Assembly: GCA_964657565.1 (NCBI GenBank)
Contig: CAZZVQ010000051.1
Span: 1-32,143, forward strand
Length of the DNA stretch: 32,143 bases
Reading direction: 5' to 3'
Source: JAVVHH01 sp964657565
GTDB taxonomy: Bacteria; Pseudomonadota; Alphaproteobacteria; Acetobacterales; Acetobacteraceae
Made by a program: the position numbers and the translations under genes. Positions 1 through 9,357 of this stretch are shown here, in pieces. The notes beneath the pieces were generated by a model. It was not told the origin of the DNA, ran no database searches, and saw nothing but the letters and a program-made list of their open reading frames with translations. Position 1 is the stretch's first letter; the number at the start of each line of letters is the position of its first letter.

Positions 1-147
<147 letters not shown>

Positions 148-555
148 CTGGCCGGCTGCGCGACCGAGCCGACCGACGGCGTCCACGTCACCCTGGTCGG
201 CGACAAGGCCCTAAACCCCGCCCGCGACGGCTCCGCCAATCCGGCGCAGGTCCGGCTGTACCTCCTCGAGAGCCCAGACAAATTCAAGGGCGCCGACTAC
301 TTCCAGCTGTTCGACAAGGAACAGGCGACCCTGGGCACCGACCTCGCATCCCGCGCCGAGCAGATCATCCGGCCCGGCGAGACCAAGGAGGTCGTGCTGC
401 CCACCAAGTCCGGCGCGCGCTTCGTCGGCATCGCCGTCGCCTACCGCGCCATCGACAGCGCCACCTGGCGCGCCGTCGTGCCCGTCGCCGGCCGCGTCCG
501 GGTCGCCCTCGGCGCAAGCGCGGTGGCCGCCCGATGAGCCCCCGATAAGCCGCAC

Positions 556-1893
556 ATGTTAGGCAGCAACCGCGTCGTCTGGACCGAGGGCATGTTCCTC
601 CGCGTCCAGCACTTTCAGCAGGCCGACCGCTGGACCGAGGCGCTGGTCCACGACGCCGTCCGCGACATCCAGCCACATCGATGGGGGATCGCCGACATCG
701 CCTATGACCGCGACCTATTGCACATCGGCAAGTTCGCCCTCGCCGCCTGCCGCGGCATCATGCCCGACGGCACGCCGTTCTCCATCCCGGAGAACACCGA
801 TCACCCGGCAGCACTCGAGCTGACCGGCAGCGAGCGGGGTGCGACCATCTACCTCGCGATCCCCCTTCGTCAGCAAGGGGCGTTCGAAACCGGTGAGGAC
901 CGGCGGGAGGACGCGGGCACCCGGCACCGCCGCAGCCCGTTCGAGGCGACCGACGCCAACAGCGGCAGTTTCGCGAGCGCCGCCCTGGACGTCGCTCGGC
1001 CCCGCCTGTCTTACCTGGTCTCGAGCGGGCCGACCGCAGGGTTCGCACTGCTGCCGGTCGCTGTCGTGGTCGAGATGCGCGCCGACCTGTCGGTGGTGCT
1101 GGACGAGCGGTTCATCGCCCCCTGCCTCAACTGCGGCGCCCAGCCGTTGCTCTCGGGCTTCCTCGCGGAATTCCAGGGGCTGATCACCCATCGCGCCGAG
1201 GCCATCGCCGCCCGCATGGCCGACCCGTCGGTTCGCGGCACGGCGGAGGTCGCGGACTTCATGCTGCTGCAGACGCTCAACCGCTGCGAGCCGCTGCTAC
1301 GCCATCTGCTGCAGGCCGCGAACGTGCTGCACCCGGAGGCGCTGTACCGCCACTGCATCACGCTGGCCGGCGAGCTCGCGACCTTCACCACGCAGTCCAG
1401 GCGCGCGACGGTGTTCCCGCCCTATCGGCACGACGACCTGCAGGCGACGTTCACGCCGGTTTTCGCCGACCTGCGCGCCTCGCTGTCGAGCGTGCTGGAG
1501 CAAAGCGCGGTGCCGATCCCGCTGCAGGATCGCCGCCACGGGGTGCGGGTGGGCGTCATCAACGACCGTTCGCTGCTGCTGAGCGCCACCTTCGTGCTGT
1601 CGGTCCATGCGGACGTTCCGGCCGAACAGATGCGGCGGATGTTCCCCAATCAAGTCAAGATCGGCCCGGTCGAGCAGATCGCGCAGCTCGTCAACGTGGC
1701 ACTTCCCGGCATCCCCATCCGCGCCTTGCCAGTGGCGCCGCGGCAACTGCCGTATCGCGCCGGGTCGATCTATTTCGAGCTGGATGGTGGCGGACCGTTT
1801 TGGAAAACGATCGAGACCAGCGGCGCCATCGCGCTGCACGTCGCCGGCAGCTTCCCGCAACTCGAGCTCGAACTCTGGGCAGTCAAGGCATAA
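556..1893 (+). CDS. tssK: T6SS baseplate subunit TssK
   Basis: This 445-residue protein matches TssK (ImpJ/VasE), the trimeric cytoplasmic baseplate protein that links the baseplate wedges to the TssJLM membrane complex. Its N-terminus carries the family signature VVWTEGMFLRVQHFQQADR near residues 7-25, and the C-terminal half has the conserved P-NQVKIGPVEQI and IPIRALPVAPRQLP segments. Its length is normal for the family. The ATG at 556 lies 18 bases after tssJ, and the gene ends 3 bases before tssL, so it is in the same operon. No strong ribosome binding site precedes it, which suggests translational coupling. No abnormality is visible. Confidence 0.96.
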   Translation: MLGSNRVVWTEGMFLRVQHFQQADRWTEALVHDAVRDIQPHRWGIADIAYDRDLLHIGKFALAACRGIMPDGTPFSIPENTDHPAALELTGSERGATIYLAIPLRQQGAFETGEDRREDAGTRHRRSPFEATDANSGSFASAALDVARPRLSYLVSSGPTAGFALLPVAVVVEMRADLSVVLDERFIAPCLNCGAQPLLSGFLAEFQGLITHRAEAIAARMADPSVRGTAEVADFMLLQTLNRCEPLLRHLLQAANVLHPEALYRHCITLAGELATFTTQSRRATVFPPYRHDDLQATFTPVFADLRASLSSVLEQSAVPIPLQDRRHGVRVGVINDRSLLLSATFVLSVHADVPAEQMRRMFPNQVKIGPVEQIAQLVNVALPGIPIRALPVAPRQLPYRAGSIYFELDGGGPFWKTIETSGAIALHVAGSFPQLELELWAVKA

Positions 1894-1896
1894 CCC

Positions 1897-3249
1897 ATGG
1901 CGTATGACCCTCTCGACGACGAGCCCACGCTCGTCAAGCCGACCCCGGGCGGCAAGGCTCGGCCGCAACAGGCCGCCATGCGCGCCGCAACCCAGCCGCT
2001 GGCGGCGCCGGCCAGCAGCGTCGCGTTCGATTTCGCGCTGCTGGCCAACAGCAGCTTCAACGTCGTCGTCGGTGCCGCGGCCCAGCTGCTGAACCTCGCC
2101 CGGCGGTTGCGCGGCAGCGTCAGCAACCGGGACGTCGTTGCCCTGCGCGTCCGCGCGGTGGAGGAGATGAAGACCTTCGAGCGGATGATCATGGCCGCCG
2201 GCGTGCCGCCGGAGCAGGCCCGCGCCGCCCACTACGCGCTGTGCGCGACGCTGGACGACATCGTGCTCAACACGCCCTGGGGCGCCTACAGCGCCTGGGC
2301 GACGAACAGCCTGGTCAGCACCTTCCACGTCGATGTCACCGGCGGGGAGCGGTTCTTCGACCTGCTGACCCATCTGCACAAGGACCCCGGCACCAACCGC
2401 GACGTGCTGGCGCTGATGTATCTGTGCCTGTCGATCGGGTTCGAGGGCCGGCTGCGCGTCATCGACCAGGGCCCGCAGGAGCTGAGCCGCATCCGCGAGG
2501 GCCTGTATCGAACGCTGCGCCAGGTGTACGGCGACTTCGAGCGCGAGCTGTCGCCGCACTGGCGCGGGGTGGAGGCGCGGCATCGGCCGATCCGCTCGTC
2601 GATCGCGCTGTGGACCATCCTGTCGGCCGCCGTCGCGATCCTGGTGGCCGCCTACATTCTGTTCGCCACGCTGCTGGCTAACCGCTCGGACCAGACGATG
2701 CAGGCGATCGCCGATAGCCCGCCGCAGGGCTCGGCCACGCTCGCCGTCACGGCCCCCACGCCGCTCCCGAAGGTCGCGCCGAATGCGCTCGACGAGGTGC
2801 GCAAGCAGCTTGCCCCGCGGATCGCGGCTGGACAGGTCGAAGTCTCGGCGGAGGGCACGACGCTGATGGTGCGCGTCCACAACGCCGGCATGTTCGCCTC
2901 GGGCAGCGCGACCCTGACGGACAAGTTCAAGCCGGTGATCGCCGACGTGGCCAAGGCCATCGCGTCGCAGCAAGGCGCGATCCAGGTGCAGGGCTACACC
3001 GACGACCAGCCCATCCACTCGGCCCGATTCCCGTCCAACTACGAGCTGTCGCTGGAGCGCGCCAACGCCGTCACGCACGTGCTGGCCGACACCATCGGGC
3101 GGGATCGCCTGCGCGCCGAGGGCAAGGGGGCCACCAACCCCATCGGACCCAACACCACCCCGGCCGGGCGCGAGGCGAACCGCCGCACCGACATCCTGGT
3201 CCGCGAGGTTGCGACGACCGCAACGACCGGCCGGAGCGCCGCGCCATGA
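1897..3249 (+). CDS. tssL: T6SS inner-membrane protein TssL with OmpA-like domain
   Basis: This 450-residue protein combines a DotU/TssL cytoplasmic domain with a C-terminal OmpA/MotB-type peptidoglycan-binding domain. After a disordered N-terminus (about 1-40) comes the helical DotU domain, including a conserved stretch around ATLDDIVLNTPWG. A single transmembrane helix spans about residues 238-261 (LWTILSAAVAILVAAYILFA). The periplasmic part ends in an OmpA fold (about 325-440) with QGYTDDQPI, LSLERANAV and NRRTDI motifs. TssL works with TssJ and TssM in the membrane complex, and the extra domain would tether it to the cell wall. The gene overlaps tssM by four bases (ATGA). Confidence 0.95.
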   Translation: MAYDPLDDEPTLVKPTPGGKARPQQAAMRAATQPLAAPASSVAFDFALLANSSFNVVVGAAAQLLNLARRLRGSVSNRDVVALRVRAVEEMKTFERMIMAAGVPPEQARAAHYALCATLDDIVLNTPWGAYSAWATNSLVSTFHVDVTGGERFFDLLTHLHKDPGTNRDVLALMYLCLSIGFEGRLRVIDQGPQELSRIREGLYRTLRQVYGDFERELSPHWRGVEARHRPIRSSIALWTILSAAVAILVAAYILFATLLANRSDQTMQAIADSPPQGSATLAVTAPTPLPKVAPNALDEVRKQLAPRIAAGQVEVSAEGTTLMVRVHNAGMFASGSATLTDKFKPVIADVAKAIASQQGAIQVQGYTDDQPIHSARFPSNYELSLERANAVTHVLADTIGRDRLRAEGKGATNPIGPNTTPAGREANRRTDILVREVATTATTGRSAAP

Positions 3250-6200
3250 ACTTCCTCGTCAATTTCATCGCCATGGCCTCGGGCTTTGCCGCCCCGGTCA
3301 TGCGCTGGATCAAGAACCGGTGGCTGCGCACGCTGGTCTGGGCCATCGCCGCGTGCCTGGTGGTGTTCTTCTACGGCGACGCCATCCGGCTGCGTTCGTG
3401 GGCACCGCTGGAGGCGACCGAAACGCGGATCATCGTCTGCGCCGTGATCATGGCGGGCTGGGCGGTCTACTCGATCTTCACCTACGTCCGGGACCGACGC
3501 GCCAACGCCTCGATGATTTCGGCGATCACTGACGCTGGGCCGAATAAGACCGACATGACGGCCGAGGAGCTGCAGCAGGTCCGCACCCGGCTGCAGGAGG
3601 CGCTGGCAGAGCTGCGCCGCGTGGGCGGCGGGCGGCGAGGCTACGTGTACCAGCTGCCATGGTATCTGATGATCGGTCCGCCGGGGTCGGGCAAGACGAC
3701 GGCGCTGCAGAATTCGGGCCTCAAATTCCCGCTCGCCAAGACCATCGGCAAGGACCCGCTGCGCGGCGTCGGCGGCACGCGCAATTGCGAATGGTGGTTC
3801 ACCGAGGACGCGATCCTGCTCGACACGGCCGGGCGCTACACGACCCAGGACAGCGACCCTGAGATCGACCGCAAGGGCTGGGCCGGCTTCCTCGACCTGC
3901 TGAAGACCTACCGTCCATTGCAGCCGATCAACGGCGTCATCATCACGCTGAGCCTGGAGGAGATCGCCTATCGCGATCCGCATGAGCGCCTGGCCAATGC
4001 GCAAGCCATTCGGGCCCGGCTGACCGAGTTGACCCGCGCCTTCGGCAGCCGCTTCCCGATCTACGTGCTGGTGACCAAGGTCGATCTGCTGGCCGGCTTC
4101 GTGCAGTTCTTCGACGCCTACAACCGATCGGACCGCGAGCAGGTCTGGGGCATGACCTTCCCTCTGGATGACGGTATGCCCGGCAGCCAGGCGGCGGCGT
4201 CGCGCTTCGACATCGAGTTCGACGGGCTGTTGACGCGCATGAACGCCATCGTCCTGGAGCGGATGCAGCAGGAGACTGAGATCCAGCGCCGCGGCCTCAT
4301 CTTCGGCTTTCCCATCCAGCTCGCAACCCTCAAGGAGCCGTTGAAGGAGGTTCTGGACGAGGTGTTCGCCACGTCGAAATTCGACCAACGCCCGCTGCTG
4401 CGCGGCGTATACTTCGCGTCCAGCACGCAGTCGGGCGCCCCGGTCGATCGGATGATGCACGCCATGGCCGCAACCTTCGGCATGGATGCACCGCGCCAGG
4501 CGGCCTTCGCGGGGCAGGAGAAAAGCTACTTCCTGACCAACCTGCTGGACGAGGTCGTCTTCGGCGAGGCGAGCATCGTCGCCGCCGACCCCCGCAGCCG
4601 CCGGCGCATGCTCCGCACGCGGCAGATCGCGGGTGGGGTGGCGACCGTGGTCGTGCTCGTGCTGCTGGGTGCCTGGACGTTGGCCTACACGCATAACCGT
4701 GGGCTGGTGGACCGGGCCGACAAGCAGATCGCCGACGTGCGGTCGTCGGTCGCCGACATCGCGGTGCACGATGTGGCCGACACCGACTTCGATCGCATCC
4801 TGCCATCGCTGGACCTGCTTCGCGACGGCCCCGACATGCTGAGCCGCGAGGCCGGCGCACCGTGGCTGCAGTTCGGGCTTGGCCAGTCGGACAAGCTGCG
4901 CTCGCAGTACGCGGCACTTTATGGCCGCGTGCTCGACACGCTGATGCTGCCGCGCGTGCTGGTCGCTCTACAGAAGCAGCTGCGAAACGACCGCGCCGAC
5001 GACCTGGACTTCAAGGTCGCGGCGCTGAAAGTGTATCTTGGGCTGGGCGGCACCGGGCCCCTGGACAAGCCGTTCGCCCGCAAGTGGATGGCGGCGGTGT
5101 GGCAGTCGCTGTATCCCGACGGCAATGCGGCGGCCAAGCGCGCCGACCTCGACCGGCATTTCGCAGCCCTGCTGGACAATCCGATCGAGCCAATCGCGCT
5201 CGACGCCGGGCTGGTCGCCCAGGTGCGCGCGACGATCCAGAAGATACCTCTTGCCGGACGCGCTTATGCGAGGCTGCGCGACAGCGCCGCGGCCGCGAAG
5301 CTACCGGGCTGGACGGTGCAGGACAAGATCGGTGCCCCGGGCGAGCGCGCCTTCACGCGGGTCTCCGGCGCGCCGCTCTCTGCCGGCATCCCGGGCTTCT
5401 ACACGCGGGACGGCTATTACAACGTTTTCCTGCCGGGTCTGCGCGACGCGGTCACGGCTGTCGGACGGGAGCGCTGGGTATATGGCGAGGACGAGGGTGC
5501 GGCGGATGCCAGCGCCGTCTCTGCCGAGAGCACCGCGCTCTATCGCGGCGATTTCAACGCGCGGTGGACGACCCTGCTGAACGACCTGCGGGTGCGTCCG
5601 CTGACCGATCTGGGCCAATCCGTCATCATACTGACGGCGCTGTCGGGGCCGGACTCTGTGCTCATGAAGCTGCTGGCCGCGATCGTGCGCGACACCGACC
5701 TGTCGCCGCCCGCCGCCGACTCGAAGGACCAGGAGAGCGAACGGATCAAGGCGCTGATGGCGACTGTCGATACCGGGTCCGCCACGCAGCCATTCCAGCC
5801 CCTGCGCGACGCGATGCAGGCCAGGGACGGCAACCCGTCGCAGATTTCGGGCCTGATGCGGACCCTGGGCGACCTGTATGAGCAGGTCAGCCGCGCCAAC
5901 AGCTCGCCGCAGGGCGTGATCACCCCGCCGCAGATGGGCCAGGGCCTGAACGACGCAAACCAGAAGCTGCTGAGCCAAAGCCGGCAGCAGCCGGATCCCG
6001 TGCAGAAATGGCTCTCGGGCCTGCCGACCGAGCTGAGCCAGGCGGCCTCGGGCGCCGAGAAGACGGCAATTACCCAGGCCTGGACCGCCACCAACCAGCG
6101 GCTGTGCGCGGCGGCGACCAATGGCCGCTACCCGTTCGTGCGTGGCGGCTCGGAAATCTCGGTCGACGACTTCAACCGGCTGTTCGGCCCCAACGGGGTC

Positions 6201-6743
6201 ATGGACAGTTTCTTCAACCAGAACCTGCGGCAGAACGTGAACATGGCAACCCGGCCCTGGCGTTTCCAATCCACCGGCACCGAGCCCGCGAGCTCCGCCT
6301 TCCTCCTCGCCTTCGAGCGGGCGGACGCGATCCGGCAGGCGTTTTTCGGGGCCGGCGGCTCCGCCTCGTTCCACTACGAGATCACGCCTGAGGCGCTCGA
6401 CAACGCCGCCACCAACGAGACGCTCGACATCGGCGGCCAGACCCTGACCTACGCCCACGGCCCCGTGCGTCCCACGACCATGGTTTGGCCGGCGCCGGGC
6501 GATGGCGGCGTACGCCTGGACGTGGAGCCCGCCGGAGCCGCCGGCGCGCTGGACTTCCCCGGCGTCTGGGCCCCGTTCCGGCTGATCGACGCGGGCGACG
6601 TATTCAACCGGACCCGCGACGGCTTCACCGTCACCTTCTCCGCCAGCGGCCACACGACCTCGTTCATCGTGAAGTCCAACTCCGCGCTCAATCCCTTCAC
6701 CCTGCGCGACCTGCGGGCCTTCCGTTGCCCCGAAGCGCTTTGA
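3246..6743 (+). CDS. tssM: T6SS inner-membrane protein TssM (IcmF)
   Basis: TssM is the large inner-membrane component bridging TssL in the cytoplasmic membrane and TssJ in the outer membrane. The 1165-residue length is normal. Two N-terminal transmembrane segments lie near residues 27-45 and 61-80, followed by a cytoplasmic NTPase-like domain with an intact Walker A motif GPPGSGKT (residues 144-151) and the LLDTAGRYTT segment. A third membrane helix lies near residues 461-482, and a long periplasmic region follows with the C-terminal TssM domain (TMVWPAPGDGGVRLD, W-PFRLIDAGD, NPFTLRDLRAFRCPEAL). The start overlaps tssL by four bases. The stop overlaps the probable TTG start of the next gene. 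Confidence 0.96.
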   Translation: MNFLVNFIAMASGFAAPVMRWIKNRWLRTLVWAIAACLVVFFYGDAIRLRSWAPLEATETRIIVCAVIMAGWAVYSIFTYVRDRRANASMISAITDAGPNKTDMTAEELQQVRTRLQEALAELRRVGGGRRGYVYQLPWYLMIGPPGSGKTTALQNSGLKFPLAKTIGKDPLRGVGGTRNCEWWFTEDAILLDTAGRYTTQDSDPEIDRKGWAGFLDLLKTYRPLQPINGVIITLSLEEIAYRDPHERLANAQAIRARLTELTRAFGSRFPIYVLVTKVDLLAGFVQFFDAYNRSDREQVWGMTFPLDDGMPGSQAAASRFDIEFDGLLTRMNAIVLERMQQETEIQRRGLIFGFPIQLATLKEPLKEVLDEVFATSKFDQRPLLRGVYFASSTQSGAPVDRMMHAMAATFGMDAPRQAAFAGQEKSYFLTNLLDEVVFGEASIVAADPRSRRRMLRTRQIAGGVATVVVLVLLGAWTLAYTHNRGLVDRADKQIADVRSSVADIAVHDVADTDFDRILPSLDLLRDGPDMLSREAGAPWLQFGLGQSDKLRSQYAALYGRVLDTLMLPRVLVALQKQLRNDRADDLDFKVAALKVYLGLGGTGPLDKPFARKWMAAVWQSLYPDGNAAAKRADLDRHFAALLDNPIEPIALDAGLVAQVRATIQKIPLAGRAYARLRDSAAAAKLPGWTVQDKIGAPGERAFTRVSGAPLSAGIPGFYTRDGYYNVFLPGLRDAVTAVGRERWVYGEDEGAADASAVSAESTALYRGDFNARWTTLLNDLRVRPLTDLGQSVIILTALSGPDSVLMKLLAAIVRDTDLSPPAADSKDQESERIKALMATVDTGSATQPFQPLRDAMQARDGNPSQISGLMRTLGDLYEQVSRANSSPQGVITPPQMGQGLNDANQKLLSQSRQQPDPVQKWLSGLPTELSQAASGAEKTAITQAWTATNQRLCAAATNGRYPFVRGGSEISVDDFNRLFGPNGVMDSFFNQNLRQNVNMATRPWRFQSTGTEPASSAFLLAFERADAIRQAFFGAGGSASFHYEITPEALDNAATNETLDIGGQTLTYAHGPVRPTTMVWPAPGDGGVRLDVEPAGAAGALDFPGVWAPFRLIDAGDVFNRTRDGFTVTFSASGHTTSFIVKSNSALNPFTLRDLRAFRCPEAL

Positions 6744-8155
6744 GCGGGTCGGACACGAGCGAGAAGCCAGGGTTCTTCGGCAAGCTGCCGGCGCGCGGCG
6801 ATTTCGTCTCCCGTCGTCTCGAACCCAGCTTCCGCAACGGGCTGGACTCCTGGCTGCAACGCTGCACGGAGACGAGCCGCCGCCAGCTCGGGACCGGCTG
6901 GCTCGCGGCATATCTCAACACCCCGGTGTGGCGCTTCGTGCTCGGCCCGGACCTGTTGGGGCCGCTGCCCAGCGCCGGGGTGATGATCCCGAGCGTCGAT
7001 CGGGTGGGCCGCTATTTCCCGCTCGTGCTCGCGGTCCAGCTGCCGGGATGCCTGTCGCCGGGCACGCTGTTCCACACGGCTCGCGCCTGGTTCGACGTGG
7101 CCGAGGCCGTGATCCTGACCTCGCTCGACGACCGGTTCGACTTCGACGCCTTCGACGCCGCGGTCCAGGCGCTCGGCGTCCCGCCCTATGCCCGGGCCGA
7201 CCCCCACAGCAAACCCGGCACGCTGCGGCTCGGACTGAACGAAGCCGGGGACATGGCTGACGTCTATGGCCAGATCCTCGATCAGGTGCTGGTGGGCAGC
7301 AAGATGGGCTTCACGCTGTGGTGGACGCTGGGCTCGGACCAGGTCCACGCGTCGGTCCTGCTGGGCGCCGGCATGCCCGCGCCGCAGAACTTCGCCGCCT
7401 TCCTCGACGGCAAATGGAGCGACTGGGGCTGGGAGCGTCCCGCCGAGGGGGCGGCGACCATGGCCGACATGCCGCTGCTGCTGCTGAAACCCGTCGTCGT
7501 GGTGCCCTCCGCCGCCCGGACGCATCCCGGGACGCGTCGCAAGCAGAACGAGGATGCGTTCCTGCTCCGCCCCGACCTTGCGCTCTGGGCGGTTGCCGAC
7601 GGAGTGGGCGGCCACGACGCCGCCGCAATCGCGAGCCGCGAGGTGGTGGAGCACCTGGAGCGCATGCTCCCGCCGCTGAGCTTCGGGGGCGCCGTCGACG
7701 AACTGCGCGAGCTGCTGGCCGAGGCGAACACGGCCCTGCGCCAGCGCGCCGCCACGATCGCGGACACCGCGACGGTCGCCTCGACGGTGGTGGTGCTGAT
7801 GATCTACGCCGGGCATCTGTGCGTGCTGTGGTCCGGCGACAGCCGCGCCTACCGGTGGCGGCGCGGCATACTGACATGCCTGACCAAGGACCACGCCGTC
7901 GGGTTGGGCGGCATGGTCACGCACGCCATCGGGGCAGAGGCCGAGCTGTTCGTCGATACGCTCCACGAGCCCGTCGAGCCCGGCGACCGCTTCCTGTTGT
8001 GCAGCGACGGCGTGGTGAAGGCGCTGGACCACGCGACGTTGCAGGACGTGCTGGCGTCGGGCGATCCCGGCGACGTGGCTGACGCGCTGATGCAGGAGTG
8101 CCTGGTGGCCGGCGCGCGGGACAACATCACCGTGGTGGTGGTGGTCACGCCGTGA
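6740..8155 (+). CDS. TagF-PppA fusion: T6SS regulator joined to PP2C phosphatase
   Basis: This protein of about 471 residues fuses two post-translational regulators of the T6SS. Residues 1 to about 235 match TagF (PGFFGKLPARGDFVSRRL, then GVMIPSVDRVGRYFPL), a repressor of T6SS assembly. Residues from about 250 form a PP2C phosphatase (PppA) with KQNEDAF (268-274), VADGVGGHDAA with metal-binding Asp287, WSGDSRAYRWR, LLCSDGVV and a final GARDNITVVVV. PppA reverses phosphorylation by the kinase PpkA, whose gene follows and overlaps by a GTGA. The frame is open upstream, but the TagF homology begins just after a TTG at 6740, which overlaps the tssM stop as TTGA, so I take that rare codon as the start. 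Confidence 0.92.
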   Translation: MSGSDTSEKPGFFGKLPARGDFVSRRLEPSFRNGLDSWLQRCTETSRRQLGTGWLAAYLNTPVWRFVLGPDLLGPLPSAGVMIPSVDRVGRYFPLVLAVQLPGCLSPGTLFHTARAWFDVAEAVILTSLDDRFDFDAFDAAVQALGVPPYARADPHSKPGTLRLGLNEAGDMADVYGQILDQVLVGSKMGFTLWWTLGSDQVHASVLLGAGMPAPQNFAAFLDGKWSDWGWERPAEGAATMADMPLLLLKPVVVVPSAARTHPGTRRKQNEDAFLLRPDLALWAVADGVGGHDAAAIASREVVEHLERMLPPLSFGGAVDELRELLAEANTALRQRAATIADTATVASTVVVLMIYAGHLCVLWSGDSRAYRWRRGILTCLTKDHAVGLGGMVTHAIGAEAELFVDTLHEPVEPGDRFLLCSDGVVKALDHATLQDVLASGDPGDVADALMQECLVAGARDNITVVVVVTP

Positions 8156-9321
8156 GCGACGACGACCCGACGCAGGTCGTGCCCGCCACCGCCGCCGCCG
8201 CCGCCGAGCCCCGCCTTGGCCAGCCCCGCCTTGCCAAGAACGGGCTGGATGCCGCGGGCGGTGGCAGCGGACGCGCCTGGTTCGACCAATGGCTGCTTGG
8301 CTTCACGGACGCGCTGACCACGCACGAAGACGGGCGGCCGCGGACCGACCTGGAACGCCGGGCACTGGCCACCGCGGCGCGGGAGATGATCGCCCGCATC
8401 GGCTGGGGCAGGCCGGCCGGCCCCGCCCTGCCGCCAGAGGCGGCGCTCAGTACGGATCAAATGCTCGCCAACACCTACCAGGTGCGTGCGCTGATCGCCC
8501 GCGGCGGTGTCGGCGAGATCTACCGGACCCGGCATCGCGACCTTCGCACCGACCACGCCATCAAGATCCTGCTGCCGCGCCACGCGCTGGACACCACGCT
8601 GGTCACGCTGATGCTGAACGAGGCGCGGGTGTTGGCCAGCATCCGCCACGACGGGGTTGTCGCCTGCCACGGCCTGCTGCGCGACACCGACGAGCGGCTG
8701 ATGCTGGTCATGGACTACCTGCGCGGGCCCACCCTGGCGGCCCGGCTGCAGCAGGGGCCGCTCTCCGGCCCCGACCTGGCCGCCCTGCTGCATCGCCTGG
8801 CCATGACCCTCGCAGCCCTGCATGCCCAAGGGGTCGTGCACAACGACATCTCGCCCGACAACATCATCCTGCGTGACGACGACTGCCGGGCCGCGACGCT
8901 GATCGATTTCGGCCTGGCCCGGTCGCTGGCGGACCAGGAGGACACGCATGTGCTGGTGGACTTCGCCGGCAAGTACGCGTGGGTGTCGCCGGAGCAACTG
9001 CTCGGCCACGACATCCGGATCGATGGCCGTTCTGACCTCTACAGCCTGGGCCTGGTGATCGCCGCCGCCGCGCTAGGCCGTCGGCTGGACATGGGCCACG
9101 ACCTAGCATCGGCCCGCGCCGCCCGTGCGGTAGTGCCGTCGCTCGACGGGATCGACCCGGCAGTCGGCGGATTGCTGCGCCGCCTGCTCGGCCCAGCCCC
9201 TGTCGATCGGTTCCAGACCGCGGACAACTTGCTCGAAGCGATGGCCGGGACGGGTGCGCGGCGGCGAGGCTGGCTGCGCCGACAGCTCGATTTCTCGCTC
9301 GTTCGACCCCTCGGACGCTAG
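8152..9321 (+). CDS. T6SS-associated Ser/Thr protein kinase (PpkA-like)
   Basis: This 389-residue protein has a eukaryotic-type kinase domain: a glycine-rich loop IARGGVGEIY (about 113-122), the ATP-binding lysine in HAIKIL (Lys138), a catalytic loop HNDISPDN (230-237), DFG at 252-254 and an SPEQ motif in place of APE. HND in place of HRD puts it outside the RD kinases, but the catalytic Asp232 is kept. There is no transmembrane helix or periplasmic sensor domain, unlike Pseudomonas PpkA. By analogy with the threonine phosphorylation pathway, it would activate the T6SS and be opposed by the PP2C domain encoded just upstream. The GTG start at 8152 overlaps the previous stop codon. No Fha target gene is in the window. 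Confidence 0.93.
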   Translation: MSDDDPTQVVPATAAAAAEPRLGQPRLAKNGLDAAGGGSGRAWFDQWLLGFTDALTTHEDGRPRTDLERRALATAAREMIARIGWGRPAGPALPPEAALSTDQMLANTYQVRALIARGGVGEIYRTRHRDLRTDHAIKILLPRHALDTTLVTLMLNEARVLASIRHDGVVACHGLLRDTDERLMLVMDYLRGPTLAARLQQGPLSGPDLAALLHRLAMTLAALHAQGVVHNDISPDNIILRDDDCRAATLIDFGLARSLADQEDTHVLVDFAGKYAWVSPEQLLGHDIRIDGRSDLYSLGLVIAAAALGRRLDMGHDLASARAARAVVPSLDGIDPAVGGLLRRLLGPAPVDRFQTADNLLEAMAGTGARRRGWLRRQLDFSLVRPLGR

Positions 9322-9357
9322 GTCGCGACGCCGCTTTGGACGCTGCATACCGAAAAT

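Noticed and set aside
1297..3078. 593-codon minus-strand open frame
   Set aside because: Antisense to tssK and tssL, low-complexity Arg/Gln/His composition, no recognisable motif.
3039..4769. 576-codon minus-strand open frame
   Set aside because: Antisense shadow of tssL/tssM with no domain character.
7780..8155. Runs of GTGGTGGTG as a tandem repeat
   Set aside because: They encode valine strands of the PP2C fold and are ordinary codon runs.
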